This document shows positions 52,102-62,921 of a stretch of DNA of 64,000 nt, in pieces (the stretch's first letter is position 1; every line of letters starts with the position of its first letter). The DNA lies in the NCBI GenBank assembly GCA_036873755.1, contig JAVTVY010019546.1, positions 1-64,000 on the forward strand. Direction: 5' to 3'. The DNA is from Hanleya hanleyi (taxonomy: Eukaryota > Mollusca > Polyplacophora > Lepidopleurida > Hanleyidae). A program made the position numbers and the translations under genes. The notes beneath the pieces were generated by a model. That model ran no database searches. It was not told where the DNA came from and saw nothing but the letters and a program-made list of their open reading frames with translations.

Positions 52102-53489
52102 TTGACTAATCGAAACTAAAGTGTCCATGGAAGAACCAAACAGCAACTTGATTTATTAATATTGTGGAGTAGATGTCGTAACTTTGAAGAATAATATGCA
52201 TGAAAGTAGTATTGGGAGTTTTTAACCCAATTCTCATAGCTCCTGTAACTAAAGAAAACTGTGTGTCTTATCGTTTGTGAGCGGACTACGAAGGGTCATC
52301 GTAACAAAGCTACTGAGTTACAGAAATAATCTATATTCACTAATTCTGCAACCCGCATGTATATGACTCTTATATATGTCTTTATATATTGCTTAGCACA
52401 ATCTATACGGTATTTTAACCAGCACTTTGTTAATACATTCACATATTCAGTTTTCTTGTTAACTTCCCTTCACTCTTTGTATTATTTTAATTCTCAACAT
52501 TGCAAACTTACAGAACCAACAAAATCGACGATTATCATGTCCCCGGGTATGTCGGGCAATCGGGTTGAGCTGTACGCAATCTACCAAGAATTTTACTTTT
52601 ATTTTACTTTTAACTGCATGTATTATATATTCGACCAAGACTACAGGAAATACTTATTTAGTATCCTGTGTTCTCGTAAAGAACTTACCCGGTGCATGTA
52701 CTTCGGCGACAGGCGCGGTGCCGACGGTACAGCGTTACAGCAATGACGCCATTACATAATTAAATAATAATAATAATTAAATACTACACTAACATTCCGA
52801 CATTTAGCTTGACCTGAATGGGGGGAATTGTTCAAACCGTAAACGCACGTCACACACTAGAGCTATCTGCTTAACTAAGTTTTCATTCGTGCAAGACGGC
52901 GTAATTATAAGCAGATAGCTTCCGTGTGCGGGCAACTTTATAGTCCGGTGGCTTTAGGTCAAGATCGTGACTGACTGGAATAAAGCACCATATTTTGCAC
53001 AGAGGCTCATTTGGGCATGAGGAATGATCTCAGATGGGGTGTCCAATTCTACATGAGGCCCTTAATTTGCATAAATCCAATATGGCCGCCATAATATATA
53101 CTATAACCTCCTGTTGGCGACTATTTGACAACTTGAAACGCTTTTTACGTGAGATTGCTTTTCTATGAGCATGACTGACTCAACACGAAAATAATAACGA
53201 TCATTGCAAGCTTTATTACTCTTTGAATATCCAATATGGCTGCCAGAGCGTCACCAATAATGGTATTTATTGCCGTACACATGTATGTGTGTTTGTATAC
53301 ATGCTAATAGATATCATGTATATATTTATAAAGGCTCCATCGAGAGGTTTCTGTACATGTAGCTCTGTTATGATTGACTCGATCAAGCACGCGTGAACGT
53401 TATTGACTATTTTATTTTCTATAGATATCCAATATGGCCACCAGCGCCCCATCCTCAGTGCTGATTATCGGTACAGGATGAAACTGCTG
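52102..53489. other. downstream region of the channel gene
   Basis: Mostly AT-rich with no gene recognised. ORFs at 52357-52759 have no homology I recognise. TATGGCYGCCA words at 53083, 53234 and 53435 suggest a weak internal repeat. The channel poly(A) site could not be fixed. Confidence 0.35.
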
Positions 53490-53493
53490 AAGG

Positions 53494-53887
53494 ATGAAAC
53501 TTCAGGTTATCGTACATGCCACGGTTGTGAACTACATCAAATTTTGTCAGTTGGATTCTTCCTGGCTCCTTACATGTAAAGTAGCATGTGTACATCCAGC
53601 GGTAAAGAGAGTTACTCTTTCAACACCGGCAAACCCGATCAGGCTAAAAACTGTGTTAAGTAACTATCATGAGGTAGATTTACTCGTTTCAAGTTTCACA
53701 AACGGGTTCGATATTGGGCACTTGAGAAACTATGCATATACTGTCTCGCGCAATAGTTCATCTGCAATGCAAACCCTGCTATCGTGGACGCTAAATTAGA
53801 CAATGTGTTGTCGAAAGGTCGACTTGCTGGTCCCTCCTCTACTCCTCCTTTTGGCAATACATTAGGCTTAGTTCCCCAAAAGGAACC
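53494..53887 (+). pseudogene. DIRS pol N-terminal region
   Basis: The frame 53494-53799 has TPANPIRLKTVLSNYHEVDL and SSFTNGFDIGHLRN (in intact DIRS elements a TPxNxxRLxxxLxxY...GFxxGF pattern). A frame change near 53770 leads to NPAIVDAKLDNVLSKGRLAG and TPPFGNTLGLVPQKEPNT, the segment just before RT. It ends at the SINE target site. Confidence 0.7.
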
Positions 53888-54110
53888 TAATACTTTTAGG
53901 GGCTTTCTGTGACCGAGTTGTCTAAGGCGCTAGCCTCACACCGCTGAGTTGGCACGGGTTCGAGCCTCGCTGGGGCATGTGTGGAAGTTTGTCAGCTACT
54001 TGCCGACGGGCGTGGTTGTCTCCAGGCATTCCAGCTTCCCAAAACTGACTTCCACCATATCAGTAAACTAACATTGAGTGTGACATTAAACCAAATCCCA
54101 CTTAATACTT
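53888..54110 (+). repeat. tRNA-derived SINE with 8-bp target duplications (TAATACTT)
   Basis: TAATACTT occurs at 53888-53895 and 54103-54110. Between them is a tRNA-like head (GACCGAGTTGTCTAAGGCGC, A box; GGGTTCGAGCCTCGCTGGGG, B box) and a body ending ATTAAACCAAATCCCACT. Removing it and one duplication rejoins the DIRS reading on either side (...KEPNT then YLSLKYL...), confirming the boundaries. Confidence 0.85.
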
Positions 54111-54705
54111 ACCTTAGCCTGAAATATCTGCCTTGTCTATTAACGGTGCGATTCCACAGGACCTACGATATGATGGCAAAAATCTATTTAGATGATGCCT
54201 TCTGCAATATACCTATCGAGACAGCGATTTACCCCTTATCGGAGTTTACCTGGGGCGACAATTATTCTTATGATCGGCGCCTTTCAATGGGATGCTCTAC
54301 TTCCTGTAAACTATTTGAGAGCTTAAGTCATTCTCTGCAATCAATCATGGCTACAATATTAGAGGTGACCCAAATACTAGACGACTTCATTTTCGTCGGT
54401 GGAAATGGCGCTACCCACTGTTCTATAGCTCTTCACTTACTTGTGTGAGTATTTGGGTATTCCAATCGAACACGGTAAGACCTTCTACCCATCAACTATG
54501 TTTATGCATGAGATTCAACTGGACTCTAGAAATATGAAAGCATCATTTCAGGAAGACGAAATTCATAAACTGAAGAGCATGTTGAGCAAATTCTCGCGCC
54601 GTAAAAAAGTTCCCCAGTGGAACTGCAGTCTCTCACTGGCTCGCTCAATTTTTATCCGCTGCCTGATAGACTTTAACAAAAGCTGTATCACAGGCTCATC
54701 ATAAC
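54111..54705 (+). pseudogene. DIRS reverse transcriptase
   Basis: The ORF reads MMAKIYLDDAFCNIPIETAI, YSYDRRLSMGCSTSCKLFES, LSHSLQSIM and the catalytic ILDDFIFVG (54378-54405), then after a shift near 54445 CEYLGIPIEHGKTFYPST, IHKLKSMLSKFSRRKKVPQW. The RLxMGCSxSCxxFExxS and LDDFxFxG motifs are typical of DIRS rather than LTR or LINE RTs. The terminal part stops at 54704. Confidence 0.85.
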
Positions 54706-55000
54706 ATTCGCCTGAATAAAGCTAGAGACTATATTAATACCTGGCTTGTATTCCTGGAGTCTTTCAACGGAAAATTGTTTTCCGACGCTGCCGGTACTTT
54801 AGGTTTGGCGGATGTATTTGGATCCTCGTGGATAGGCCAAGAATGGCCAGCACATCTTGCGCACTTAGATATCACGGTCACGAAGTTGTTCCCCATCGTC
54901 CTTGCCGTGGAAATTTGGGGCCACAAACTGGCAAATCATAACATTCTCTTTCTTTGTGATAATATGGCCGTCGTTGAAATAATCAATTTATTTTTCGGTT
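54706..55000 (+). pseudogene. DIRS RNase H-like domain
   Basis: The segment reads WLVFLESFNGKLFSDAAGTL, GLADVFGSSWIGQEWP, ITVTKLFPIVLAVEIWG and HNILFLCDNMAVVEIIN. It has the FSDAA...E...DN arrangement of RNase H: the first Asp (SDA), the Asp of CDN, and ELFP replaced by KLFP at the expected Glu. Confidence 0.75.
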
Positions 55001-55245
55001 ACATATTTCGCATCCGAGGACGGGACCCTTGTTCCAGTTTTCAGAGGATGGACCCCTTACAGCTGCCTATTTCTCAGCTCAAAAAAAGGAATCTCTTTAA
55101 TCGGCATTGGTCCTCTTTAATAGGCCATAGTTTTCGCCTTGGCGCCGTCATTTCATCTTCAGCAGCAGGAATGCCGTATAGCTTATTCACAAAGTGTGTA
55201 GATGGAAGTCTAGTACTATATTAGAATGATACATTTCACTATGCA
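55001..55245 (+). pseudogene. DIRS tyrosine recombinase, C-terminal part
   Basis: The segment reads GPLTAAYFSAQ (shifted frame), LKKRNLFNRHWSSLIGHSFR, LGAVISSSAAGMPYSL, then RWKSS in another frame. HSFRLGA is the HxxR catalytic box of the DIRS recombinase. The terminal Tyr region (RWKSSxYLxYIR) is degraded. The N-terminal half and the methyltransferase region, if any, are deleted. Confidence 0.7.
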
Positions 55246-55659
55246 TGCATTGTCCAGTCACGGGCTGCATTGTATGATAGCCCCAACGAATTTATTGCAT
55301 GAATAAGGATCTGGTCCAACTTGACCCAGTTTGGCAAAATTCCGTCAGCGACGGCCGTGCCATCTGAGTCAGTTATACATGATTATTTTCTAATATTTAC
55401 TGTATATTTAACCCCAAGAAAACAATTAAATAAAACGTAGCTGTAACGTCATTATGGCAGCCATCTTGAGTTATTTTGCATTTCTCACCTTGGCCGACAC
55501 CATTAGTCATGTTAGTGTGGACATTTTCAAATTCCTACCCCAGAGGATAGCGAATATATGATGTTTTGAAAATCGTTTAAATAAATACAAGCTTAATAAA
55601 CATTTCCAGTTAGTATTTTAATCCGACGAAAATCGTGCTTACCAACACGAGGAAATTTA
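55246..55659. other. unassigned gap between DIRS and LINE
   Basis: No gene recognised. A CAGCCATCTTGAG word at 55457 is also part of the 434-bp repeat family's end motif but no full copy is present. Confidence 0.4.
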
Positions 55660-58205
55660 GCATCCGGAATACTGCTCACTGCATGATATTACTGATCACT
55701 TTCCCATCTTCCAAATTAACGAGTCCCAATCACGAGCACCTCTAAAAGATTTCCCACTAATGTCTCGTAATACTTCTCCCAAACAAGAAGCGTTGTTTGC
55801 AGAATTTTTTTTTAAAACATTAGCTGGGTGTCCGTGACAAACGAAGATACAGACGTTAACAAGTCCATAGAAATATTTTTAAATGAATTTGATCCTTTAT
55901 ACAACGAGTGTTTTCCTCTTATAGCAAAATCTCTAACTAAGCCTCAAACTAATAAACCCTGGATAACCTCTGGCATACTGAGATCAATCAGGGGAAAAAT
56001 AGACTTTACAGATTACATATATCTAGAACAGGGCCTGGTACAACCCACGAATACAAGCAATACCGAAACAAATTAGATTAACCCATACCTTAAGAACGGC
56101 TAAGAAAAAGAGCTTTGAACAGAGATTCAATGATTACAATCATGATATTAAAAATACTTGGAAAATTCTCAACGAGCTTATGAACCGTAAAAAGGCATCG
56201 AGCCTACCTAGACAATTTAAGATTGCTGGTGAAGAAATCAACGGCCCTTCCATCATCTCCAACAATTTTAATGACTATTTTAGCACTGTGGCATCTGAAC
56301 TCGCGTCTCAAATCCCAAACCCTACCGTTGATTTCAGAGAGTATCTCACTGGTGATTACCAACAAAATTTCCGTCTTGAACGCTGTACTCCTGAAGAAGT
56401 GAGTGAAGTGTGGCTCAATCTAAGGAATAGTGCCGCGGGTATTGATGACATACGTATTTCCTTAATAGAACCTTTTGCAAGTATTATATCTATCCCCTTG
56501 TGTCACATCATAAATATTTCTTTTGAATCTGGACAAGTCCCAGATACCATGAAAATCGTCAAGATCACACCTATTAACAAAGCTGGAGAGAACAATCTTG
56601 TAAATAATTATCGACCCATATCAGTACTACCCTGCTTTAGTAAGATCCTTGAGAAATTAGTAGTTATAAGAATGCTAGATTTTCTGGAAGACAATAATAT
56701 TCTGTGCTTCAACCAGTTTGGTTTTAGAGCTAATCATTCGACTTCCCTAGCTGTCCTATCATTGTACGAACACTTGGTATCTGCAAGGGAATCTAAACAG
56801 TATAGCACTACGACTTTTGGCGACCTTTCATAAGCGTTTGATACTGTGAACCACGATATTTTATTGACTAAATTGGATTACTACGGTTTGCGAGGTATTT
56901 GCAACGACTGGTTCCGAAGTTATTTAACATCACGATCCCATTGCGTTTCATACAATAACATATTATCATCATTCAGACGTATTACTTGTGGAGTACCTCA
57001 AGGCTCAATTCTTGACCCTATATTTTTCCTACTGTATATAAATGACATTAACAGTGTTACACGACTACTTGGTATTATCCTCTTTGCTGATGACACAAGT
57101 GTTACTTTGTCCGATGATGATCCAAAACTGCTAGCCGACACCATGACAACTGAGTTGGACAAGCTAAACAACTGATTCTCCTGTAATAAATTATCCTTGA
57201 ATGTTAAACAGACGAAATCTATGTTCTTCAAACCTTCAAAAAGATGCAATTATGCTGATGTACCCAAAATATCAATATTTGGAAATGAAATTGAACACGT
57301 GTTTAACTTCAAATTTGTAGGTGTTCATTTCAATGATAGGCTATATTGGGTAACACACATCGATGAAATACGTAAGAAACTTTCGAGAAATATTGGTCTA
57401 ATCAATCAGATCAAGTCCTGTCTTAATAAAAAATCTTTGTACATTCTGTATAACTCACTGATCTATCCGTATTTATCCTTCTGCAACATTGTCTGGGGAA
57501 ATACGTACCCAACTCATCTTCAGCCACTGAAAATACTCCAAAAAAGAATCATTCGCATAATAACTTTAACCGATAGACTCGCGCACTTTGACCCACTTTT
57601 CCTGGAATTGAATATTTTTCCTATCGCTGAACTAAATGACCATCTCACTCTGCTGCTCATTCATAAGTTCATTTTCTTTACCACACTGTTGCCTTTATCA
57701 TTTCGGAACTTCTTCGCAAAAATCTCTGACGTTCACTCGTATGTCACGCGCCAATCCAACACAAATATATATAGACGGTTTTATTTATCTGACCTATCAT
57801 TTCATTTGAGGGTCAAAGGACCTCGAATATGGAACAAGTTACCCCCTGGTTTAAAAACATTTTCATCCATTTCCATGTTTAAATCATCATCAAAATCGCA
57901 CCATATCAACAATATTTAATTCCCCCAGCGTGCTGCTCTAGTATTATCCATATAGATCAGTATCAATACATTAACCAAACATAGTTTGCTGATTGTCCGA
58001 GGATACGTGTTTGTTTTTATTTATATAATGTTCTCACCGCTTACATTCATATCAACATTCACCCTCCTCTTTAACTTATATTCGTATGTATAATCGAATT
58101 GTTTCTACAGGGAACAAGCCCTCTGGGGTTTTATTCCCGCCAACTGCCTTCTACAACTATACATTGTACAATTAATTTATCTTGGTGAATAAATGAAATG
58201 AACAC
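55660..58205 (+). mobile_element. non-LTR retrotransposon (CR1/L2-like), 5'-truncated
   Basis: It begins at the end of the AP endonuclease domain (LHDITDHFPIF, about 55679-55712), then a linker (KPWITSGILRSI) and a full RT domain with two nonsense codons. It ends 3' at ...TGAATAAATGAAATGAA near 58200, a short tandem tail typical of CR1/L2-type LINEs. Confidence 0.85.
56180..57919 (+). pseudogene. LINE reverse transcriptase with two nonsense codons
   Basis: One frame is continuous from 56180 to 57919 except for TAA at 56831-56833 (before AFDTVNHDILL) and TGA at 57173-57175 (before FSCNKLSLNV). Motifs: YRPISVLPCFSKILEKLV, FGFRANHSTSLAVLSL, CGVPQGSILDPIFFLLYIND and ILFADDTSVTL (catalytic FADD kept). 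The C-terminal thumb-like part KSLYILYNSLIYPYLSFCNI is followed by a RIWNKLPPGLK box. Both stops are single-base changes from the common codons at those positions, so decay is modest. Confidence 0.9.
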
Positions 58206-58380
58206 GGGCAGCAAACTTCATGAACTACTAGGCTACAAGGTGTCACCTTGCGCCTCCCCCCCACACACTACAGAGCGAAACTATGTTTTTGATGTACTTT
58301 AGAACATGTCAAATAAGAATCAACTTGTTAACAGTGGATAAACTGGGACTGGGACTCCCTTTAATCAGTTTGAAATTACC

Positions 58381-58391
58381 CCCCCCCCCCC
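58381..58391. repeat. poly-C run
   Basis: An eleven-base C run like those at about 2500, 21571 and 27438. Such runs are likely length-variable and prone to assembly error. Confidence 0.8.
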
Positions 58392-58569
58392 GAGTTAAAA
58401 TCTACAGTTTTTGTGACAATAGGGGTAGGGTTACAAAAATAGTCTTATCTTCCATAATTATTATCAAATCTTTATAATGTTGGTCACATATTATTCAGCA
58501 TTGATTGCTGCATCACAAATTTACAAGATTCTATTACTATTTGTTGGGTATGACATCACACAGGGACCA

Positions 58570-58700
58570 TACATACAACAGTAGGAGTAGTAGCGAAAGC
58601 GGGCATATTGATGGTGCGTGAGGGGGTGTTTGATCGATTGGGGGACCATTCTTGGTCCGAACGCGTCGTGTGAGGTGTCAAAGTGAAGCCCTCGGTGTGT
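58570..58700 (+). repeat. Polinton-terminus-like fragment
   Basis: GGAGTAGTAGCGAAAGCGGG (58583) resembles the AGTAGTAGAGAAAG termini at 882, 1678 (minus) and 18930, and GAGGTGTCAAAGTGAAGC (58672) also occurs in the large Polinton TIRs (about 3749). It is a solo terminal fragment. Confidence 0.45.
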
Positions 58701-58835
58701 AGACAAAGACTTGAGGGATGCCCACGTCATCTGTGACGTCTTTGGCGACGTCAGTAATAGGAGTATCCAAATTGGGCATTTTGAGAGTGTGGAGGAAGAC
58801 AAAAAAATTAGAGCTGAAACTTCCTGACTTTTTAG

Positions 58836-59268
58836 ATTTGCATGACCCCCCGAGCAGATTATCATGGGTTAATTCAAAATGGCGGCCATGTGGGGTACAA
58901 GAAAAGTGATGTTTCTTCAAAATGTTTGCTTTTCTGTATGGAAAAGTGGGTAAAATCTATTCTATTTCATATCAGATTATTATTTTCTAATTTGTCATGC
59001 AGTTTTTGCGAAGAAAAAGCAAAACTAAAAAATTCGAAAATTTTGACCACAGAATCGTCCAAGAATGCTCTTTTTGAAAATGACGTCACAGTGACGTGAT
59101 CATGGCGGCCATCTTGGATTTTTTTACATATCCTTGTAGCGCTTGACCCAATGATATAGTGTGGTAAGTTTCAGCCGTTTAGCCTTAGCGATAGCGAAAA
59201 TTTATAGGGGGCACTTTCCGCCCCCAGGCTGCGGTACACCCCAAATCGCCCAGGCCAGATAGGGTTAA
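58836..59268 (+). repeat. 434-bp dispersed element, copy 3
   Basis: ATTTGCATGACCCCCCGAGC at the start, CAAAATGGCGGCC and GGCGGCCATCTTGG inverted motifs, TGACGTCACAGTGACGTGA in the middle and CCCAGGCCAGATAGGGTTAA at the end. It has the same length as copy 1. Confidence 0.85.
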
Positions 59269-59696
59269 TAAGTAATTATCCCTAAAATAGTGTGTTGTTA
59301 CTTAATATGTAATAATCCCTGTTTTCATACTTCACATGAAATTTGCCCTGGTTTATTACTTCATATGTAATAACACCCCAAACATCATGAGCTAATTAGT
59401 TATTTTTATAGATCATGATGCTGTTTATTCCCTGTTCTATTTGTAGATTTTGACATCACTTCTCGACAAGTTCAGACATGTTTCTGCTCCCCACACATCT
59501 TTGTAGGTCAATAATCTTTCGATACTTAAAGAGCAGTGTGTTATGCTCTACGTATATATCATAGTTAAATGGGGGGACGCCCACACATACTGTCATTCAT
59601 ATAGTCTTCAATGATTTTATTTGTTTTTTTTAGAGGTGATTATTTTGTATATACATACACTCTTTATAACTGGAGTATGACGTCGTCAATACCACC

Positions 59697-59704
59697 TATA
59701 TAAA
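59697..59704 (+). promoter_or_regulatory. TATA-box-like TATATAAA
   Basis: It lies 38 bp before an ATG in good context (CACCATGG, 59735), the same spacing as at the Polinton PC4-like gene (7044/7089). Confidence 0.4.
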
Positions 59705-59734
59705 GGTTCACGTGTGCATTCCTTTTCATTCACC

Positions 59735-59812
59735 ATGGATCAATACGAGAGAACTCTCATCGAACTAAAAACGGCATCTATCGGGGCGATATTATTACTC
59801 ATCATCCCGTGA
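59735..59812 (+). CDS. 25-residue ORF after a TATA box, unrecognised
   Basis: It encodes MDQYERTLIELKTASIGAIL followed by LLIIP and a stop, i.e. a polar start and a short hydrophobic helix. It has a TATA box and Kozak-like context but no recognised family. The downstream sequence is replaced at once by a TG-rich repeat, so it may be the truncated 5' end of a longer gene, possibly viral or transposon. Confidence 0.25.
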   Translation: MDQYERTLIELKTASIGAILLLIIP

Positions 59813-60225
59813 TTATGTGAGTGATTGTTTGTGTGAGTGATTACGTGTATGATTATGTGTGTGATTATGTGCCTGGTTGTGTGTGTGTGATTGTGTGATT
59901 GTGTGTGTGAGTGATAATGTGTGTGATTGAGTGTGTGTGTGATTTAAAGTATGATTATGTGTGTGATTATGTGCCTGATTGTGTGTCTGGTTGTGTGTGT
60001 GAGTGATTATGTGTGTGATTGTGTGTTTGAGTGATTATGTGTGTGATTGTGTGTGTGAGTGATTACGTGTATGATTGTGTGTGTGATTGTGTGCATTACT
60101 GATTGTGATGATGTGTGTGATTGTGTGTGAGTGATTGGGTGTGATTGTGTGTGTGATTGTGTGTGAGTTATCGTGTGTGTGATTGTGTGATTGTATGCAT
60201 GATTGTGTGTGTGTGTGATCTGTGT
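59812..60225. repeat. GTGTGTGATT minisatellite
   Basis: Imperfect units of GTGTGTGATTATGTG and GTGTGATTGTGTGTG over about 410 bp, nearly pure purine/pyrimidine alternation in places (potential Z-DNA). Confidence 0.95.
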
Positions 60226-60389
60226 ATTAGATCTGGGTTCAAATCATTTTTTTTAAATATCGAGGGGGCTACGATGGCAATGTTGACGTCACAATGACGT
60301 CACATGGTAGAATTTATTATATACCTATAACTGTGATAGTAAATATTATTGCCTACATTGCATACCTGTATACCTGTGATACTTTCGAA

Positions 60390-60414
60390 TATATATATAT
60401 ATATATATATATAG
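60390..60414. repeat. (TA)n microsatellite
   Basis: Twelve uninterrupted AT dinucleotides. Confidence 0.9.
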
Positions 60415-62210
60415 CCTTACACATGAATGAATATATTATTACTATTACTATTATTACCAGTTTAGCAGTACAATATACAGTTTAGCTCAAAACTACATTT
60501 GTTGTAGTTTTATGTTTTCCCAGTGAGCCACACCAACATATCCGGGTCAGTCGGGTGGAACTTACCAATGGAATGACCTTTTGTTATTCTACGGATTATT
60601 ATTATTATTCTATCCAAATTTGTCTACGCCATATAGCCGAAATAGTTCACACTACAGTTACAATAATTCTTACACACATAGGTATGAATCTGAAGTTTGG
60701 CGGGTGGGTCACACGTTTGAACTTGACCTTGACCTTTTAAGTTATAAGCCTTTAAAGTGAAAAATCATTTACTGAATATTGACCGAACGGCTGAGAAGAC
60801 GTAGTTGAGAATTAGAATGTAAATCTTTGAAGCTATTCTCAATAAAACAATACAATAAAATAAGTAGGTCAGGCAAGCAGTTTTCGAGTTCTCTTCCCCT
60901 GGTGCTGTTTTCCTTGTGACCTCAGTGCAGTCAATACTAACGAACATATCTGAAAGAAAGTTGAAGGTTCGTAAGTGTTATATATGGTCATGTGCTAGTT
61001 ATATTTTCAAACTATCACGTAAGAAGAAAACGTAATTATCTCCCCTTTAATCTTTTTCAAATCCCGCCATTTTACAATGAAGCAAGCTTCGGCGTTGATT
61101 CTTCTATTCTTATTTAACACTTTTATCCACTGAAAAAATATTACCTTAAATTTCACATTTGACCTCCAGGTGCGTCTCTATATGCGTGCAAAGTTTGGTG
61201 GTCAACTCTTGAACGGCTTATGCGATCAACCTGAAAAGAAGGTCACATGACTTGCATGACGTCACAAGGTCAGAACATGTGTCAGAACTTGACCTTGACC
61301 TTGACGTTTGAAGTGGTAACCATTCAAATATCGAAAATACGACTTCCATTTACTGAAGAACTAACACACTGACAGTCACGAAACAATGACACAATAGTGA
61401 ACACAATATTGACTTTCTTTTGGCGCTAATTAAAAACCATCCGATGTAACCTTGACCTTGAATATCACAAAATGTCAAAAGCGTTGTATGCACTTTTCTC
61501 AAAAACTACAACTTGCAGGAATCTGTAATTTAGCACATTTTTACCCCATTACACAGGTATGACGTCACCGAATTTTCAAGCTGATCTTGACCTTGTTTTT
61601 TTTAGATATGGCCACGGACAGTTTTGAGACTACAGTGCCATAACTCGAAAACTATTGGGAATTCCAAGTTGAAATCTGCACATCAATGTAGGTCATTACA
61701 TGACGTAACAGAAAAACATTAGAACTCATAAAAAGATACCAGAAAGATTAGAAGATAATTAGCAAATTTTTAAATTTACGTTTTATTCAACTTTTGTAAA
61801 AACCGTTCGGCCAATCATAACTAGATTTCGGTACGATTGAGTGAATATATATATATGTGTTGACTTGTGAAATTTCAAGATTGTAATAATAATAGTTTTC
61901 AAAAAACTTTCCCCCATTTCATATATGGTATTTGCCTATTGCCCGTCGGCTTAAACGTTTTCGGTATTAAGTGGAATGTAAAGAGCTAGTTGATTTTAAC
62001 CATCCAATTATATAACGCAAGATCAGTTTCGAAGAGCTATTAAGCGGTTCGCGGTTGACGAGGCGTGAAGTCCTGTAAGTAACGCGACACACCAAATTAA
62101 AGCTTTCACGAGACTTTGCGCGATCGCATTTAAATGAACGTTGTATTACATGATGAAAGAGACTGCGAACCTTGATAAGCCCATGATGTATTATGCAGCT
62201 TTGTCAATTA
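60415..62210. other. unassigned sequence with GACCTTGACC words
   Basis: No gene recognised. Words of the GACCTTGACCTT type recur (60723, 61290, 61450, 61588), and a phrase CAAAGTTTGGTGGTCAACTC is the kind seen in dispersed repeats. They could be old repeat copies. Confidence 0.4.
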
Positions 62211-62212
62211 AA

Positions 62213-62921
62213 TGGAGGGTGTTCAATTATCATTATGTCGACATCGCATATGTAACACGACATGAATTTAATTTCCAACGCGAAAATACTTACATTGATG
62301 TCGCGTTACATCAGCGAGGTAAAATGCACGACTGACCTCTCCTCAGTCCTATACCTTTTATGTCACCTACCCAGATGACGGTACTAAGAATTTGATAAGT
62401 AATATGATCCACCCGTATCATAAAATAAGGCAACTCAGAATTGTTAATAGTACTCAGTGGTATCTGCAGCATGCACAGGTGTGCACGGAACTCTATCAAT
62501 GTATTTAGAAACAAAGCAAACCTCATGTATTGACGCACTTTAAACGAATAAACAACGTTTAATTATCGGAGGGTGTTCAATCATCATTATATCGGCATCG
62601 CATATGTAACGCGACACGAATTTAATTTTCAACGAGGGAATACTTACATTGATGTCGTCTTGCACGTAAAAATCCAAGACTGGCCTCTCCTCGGCTCAGT
62701 CCTATACCTATAATGTCGCTTACATAGATAACGGTACCGGGAATTTGTTAAGTGATATGATCCACCCGTATCGTACAATAAGGCCACTCAGAATTGTTAA
62801 TAATACTCAGTGGTGTCTGCAACATGCACAGGTGTGCACGGAACTCTATCAATGTATTTAGAAACAAAACAAACCTTCCTGTATTGACGCAATTTAAACG
62901 AATAAACAACGTTCTGACCCT
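62213..62921. repeat. 355-bp tandem duplication, two copies
   Basis: GGAGGGTGTTCAAT starts at about 62213 and 62568. Each copy continues through CATCGCATATGTAAC, ACTTACATTGATGTCG, GATATGATCCACCCGTAT-type words and CAGGTGTGCACGGAACTCTA to AATAAACAACGTT. Divergence of the copies is moderate. The minus-strand ORFs in each (VDHIT, LNTLIEFRAHLCMLQ) are parallel, which follows from duplication alone. Confidence 0.85.

Larger units (their letters stand above)
53490..55245 (+). mobile_element. DIRS-type tyrosine-recombinase retrotransposon, deleted and SINE-interrupted
   Basis: The order of remnants is a pol N-terminal region (TPANPIRLKTVLSNYHEVDL, 53620-53680; LSKGRLAGPSSTPPFGN, 53816-53866), a SINE, RT, RNase H-like region, then a tyrosine-recombinase C-terminus. 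RT-RH followed by a phage-like recombinase instead of a DDE integrase is the definition of DIRS elements. A deletion joins RH to the recombinase near 55000, and frames break at about 53775, 54450 and 54700. No terminal repeats were located. Confidence 0.85.

Noticed and set aside
46081..55245. One DIRS element from the gag-like region to the recombinase
   Set aside because: The last DEG/ENaC exon (51902-52101) and other repeats lie between, so the two parts are not one insertion.
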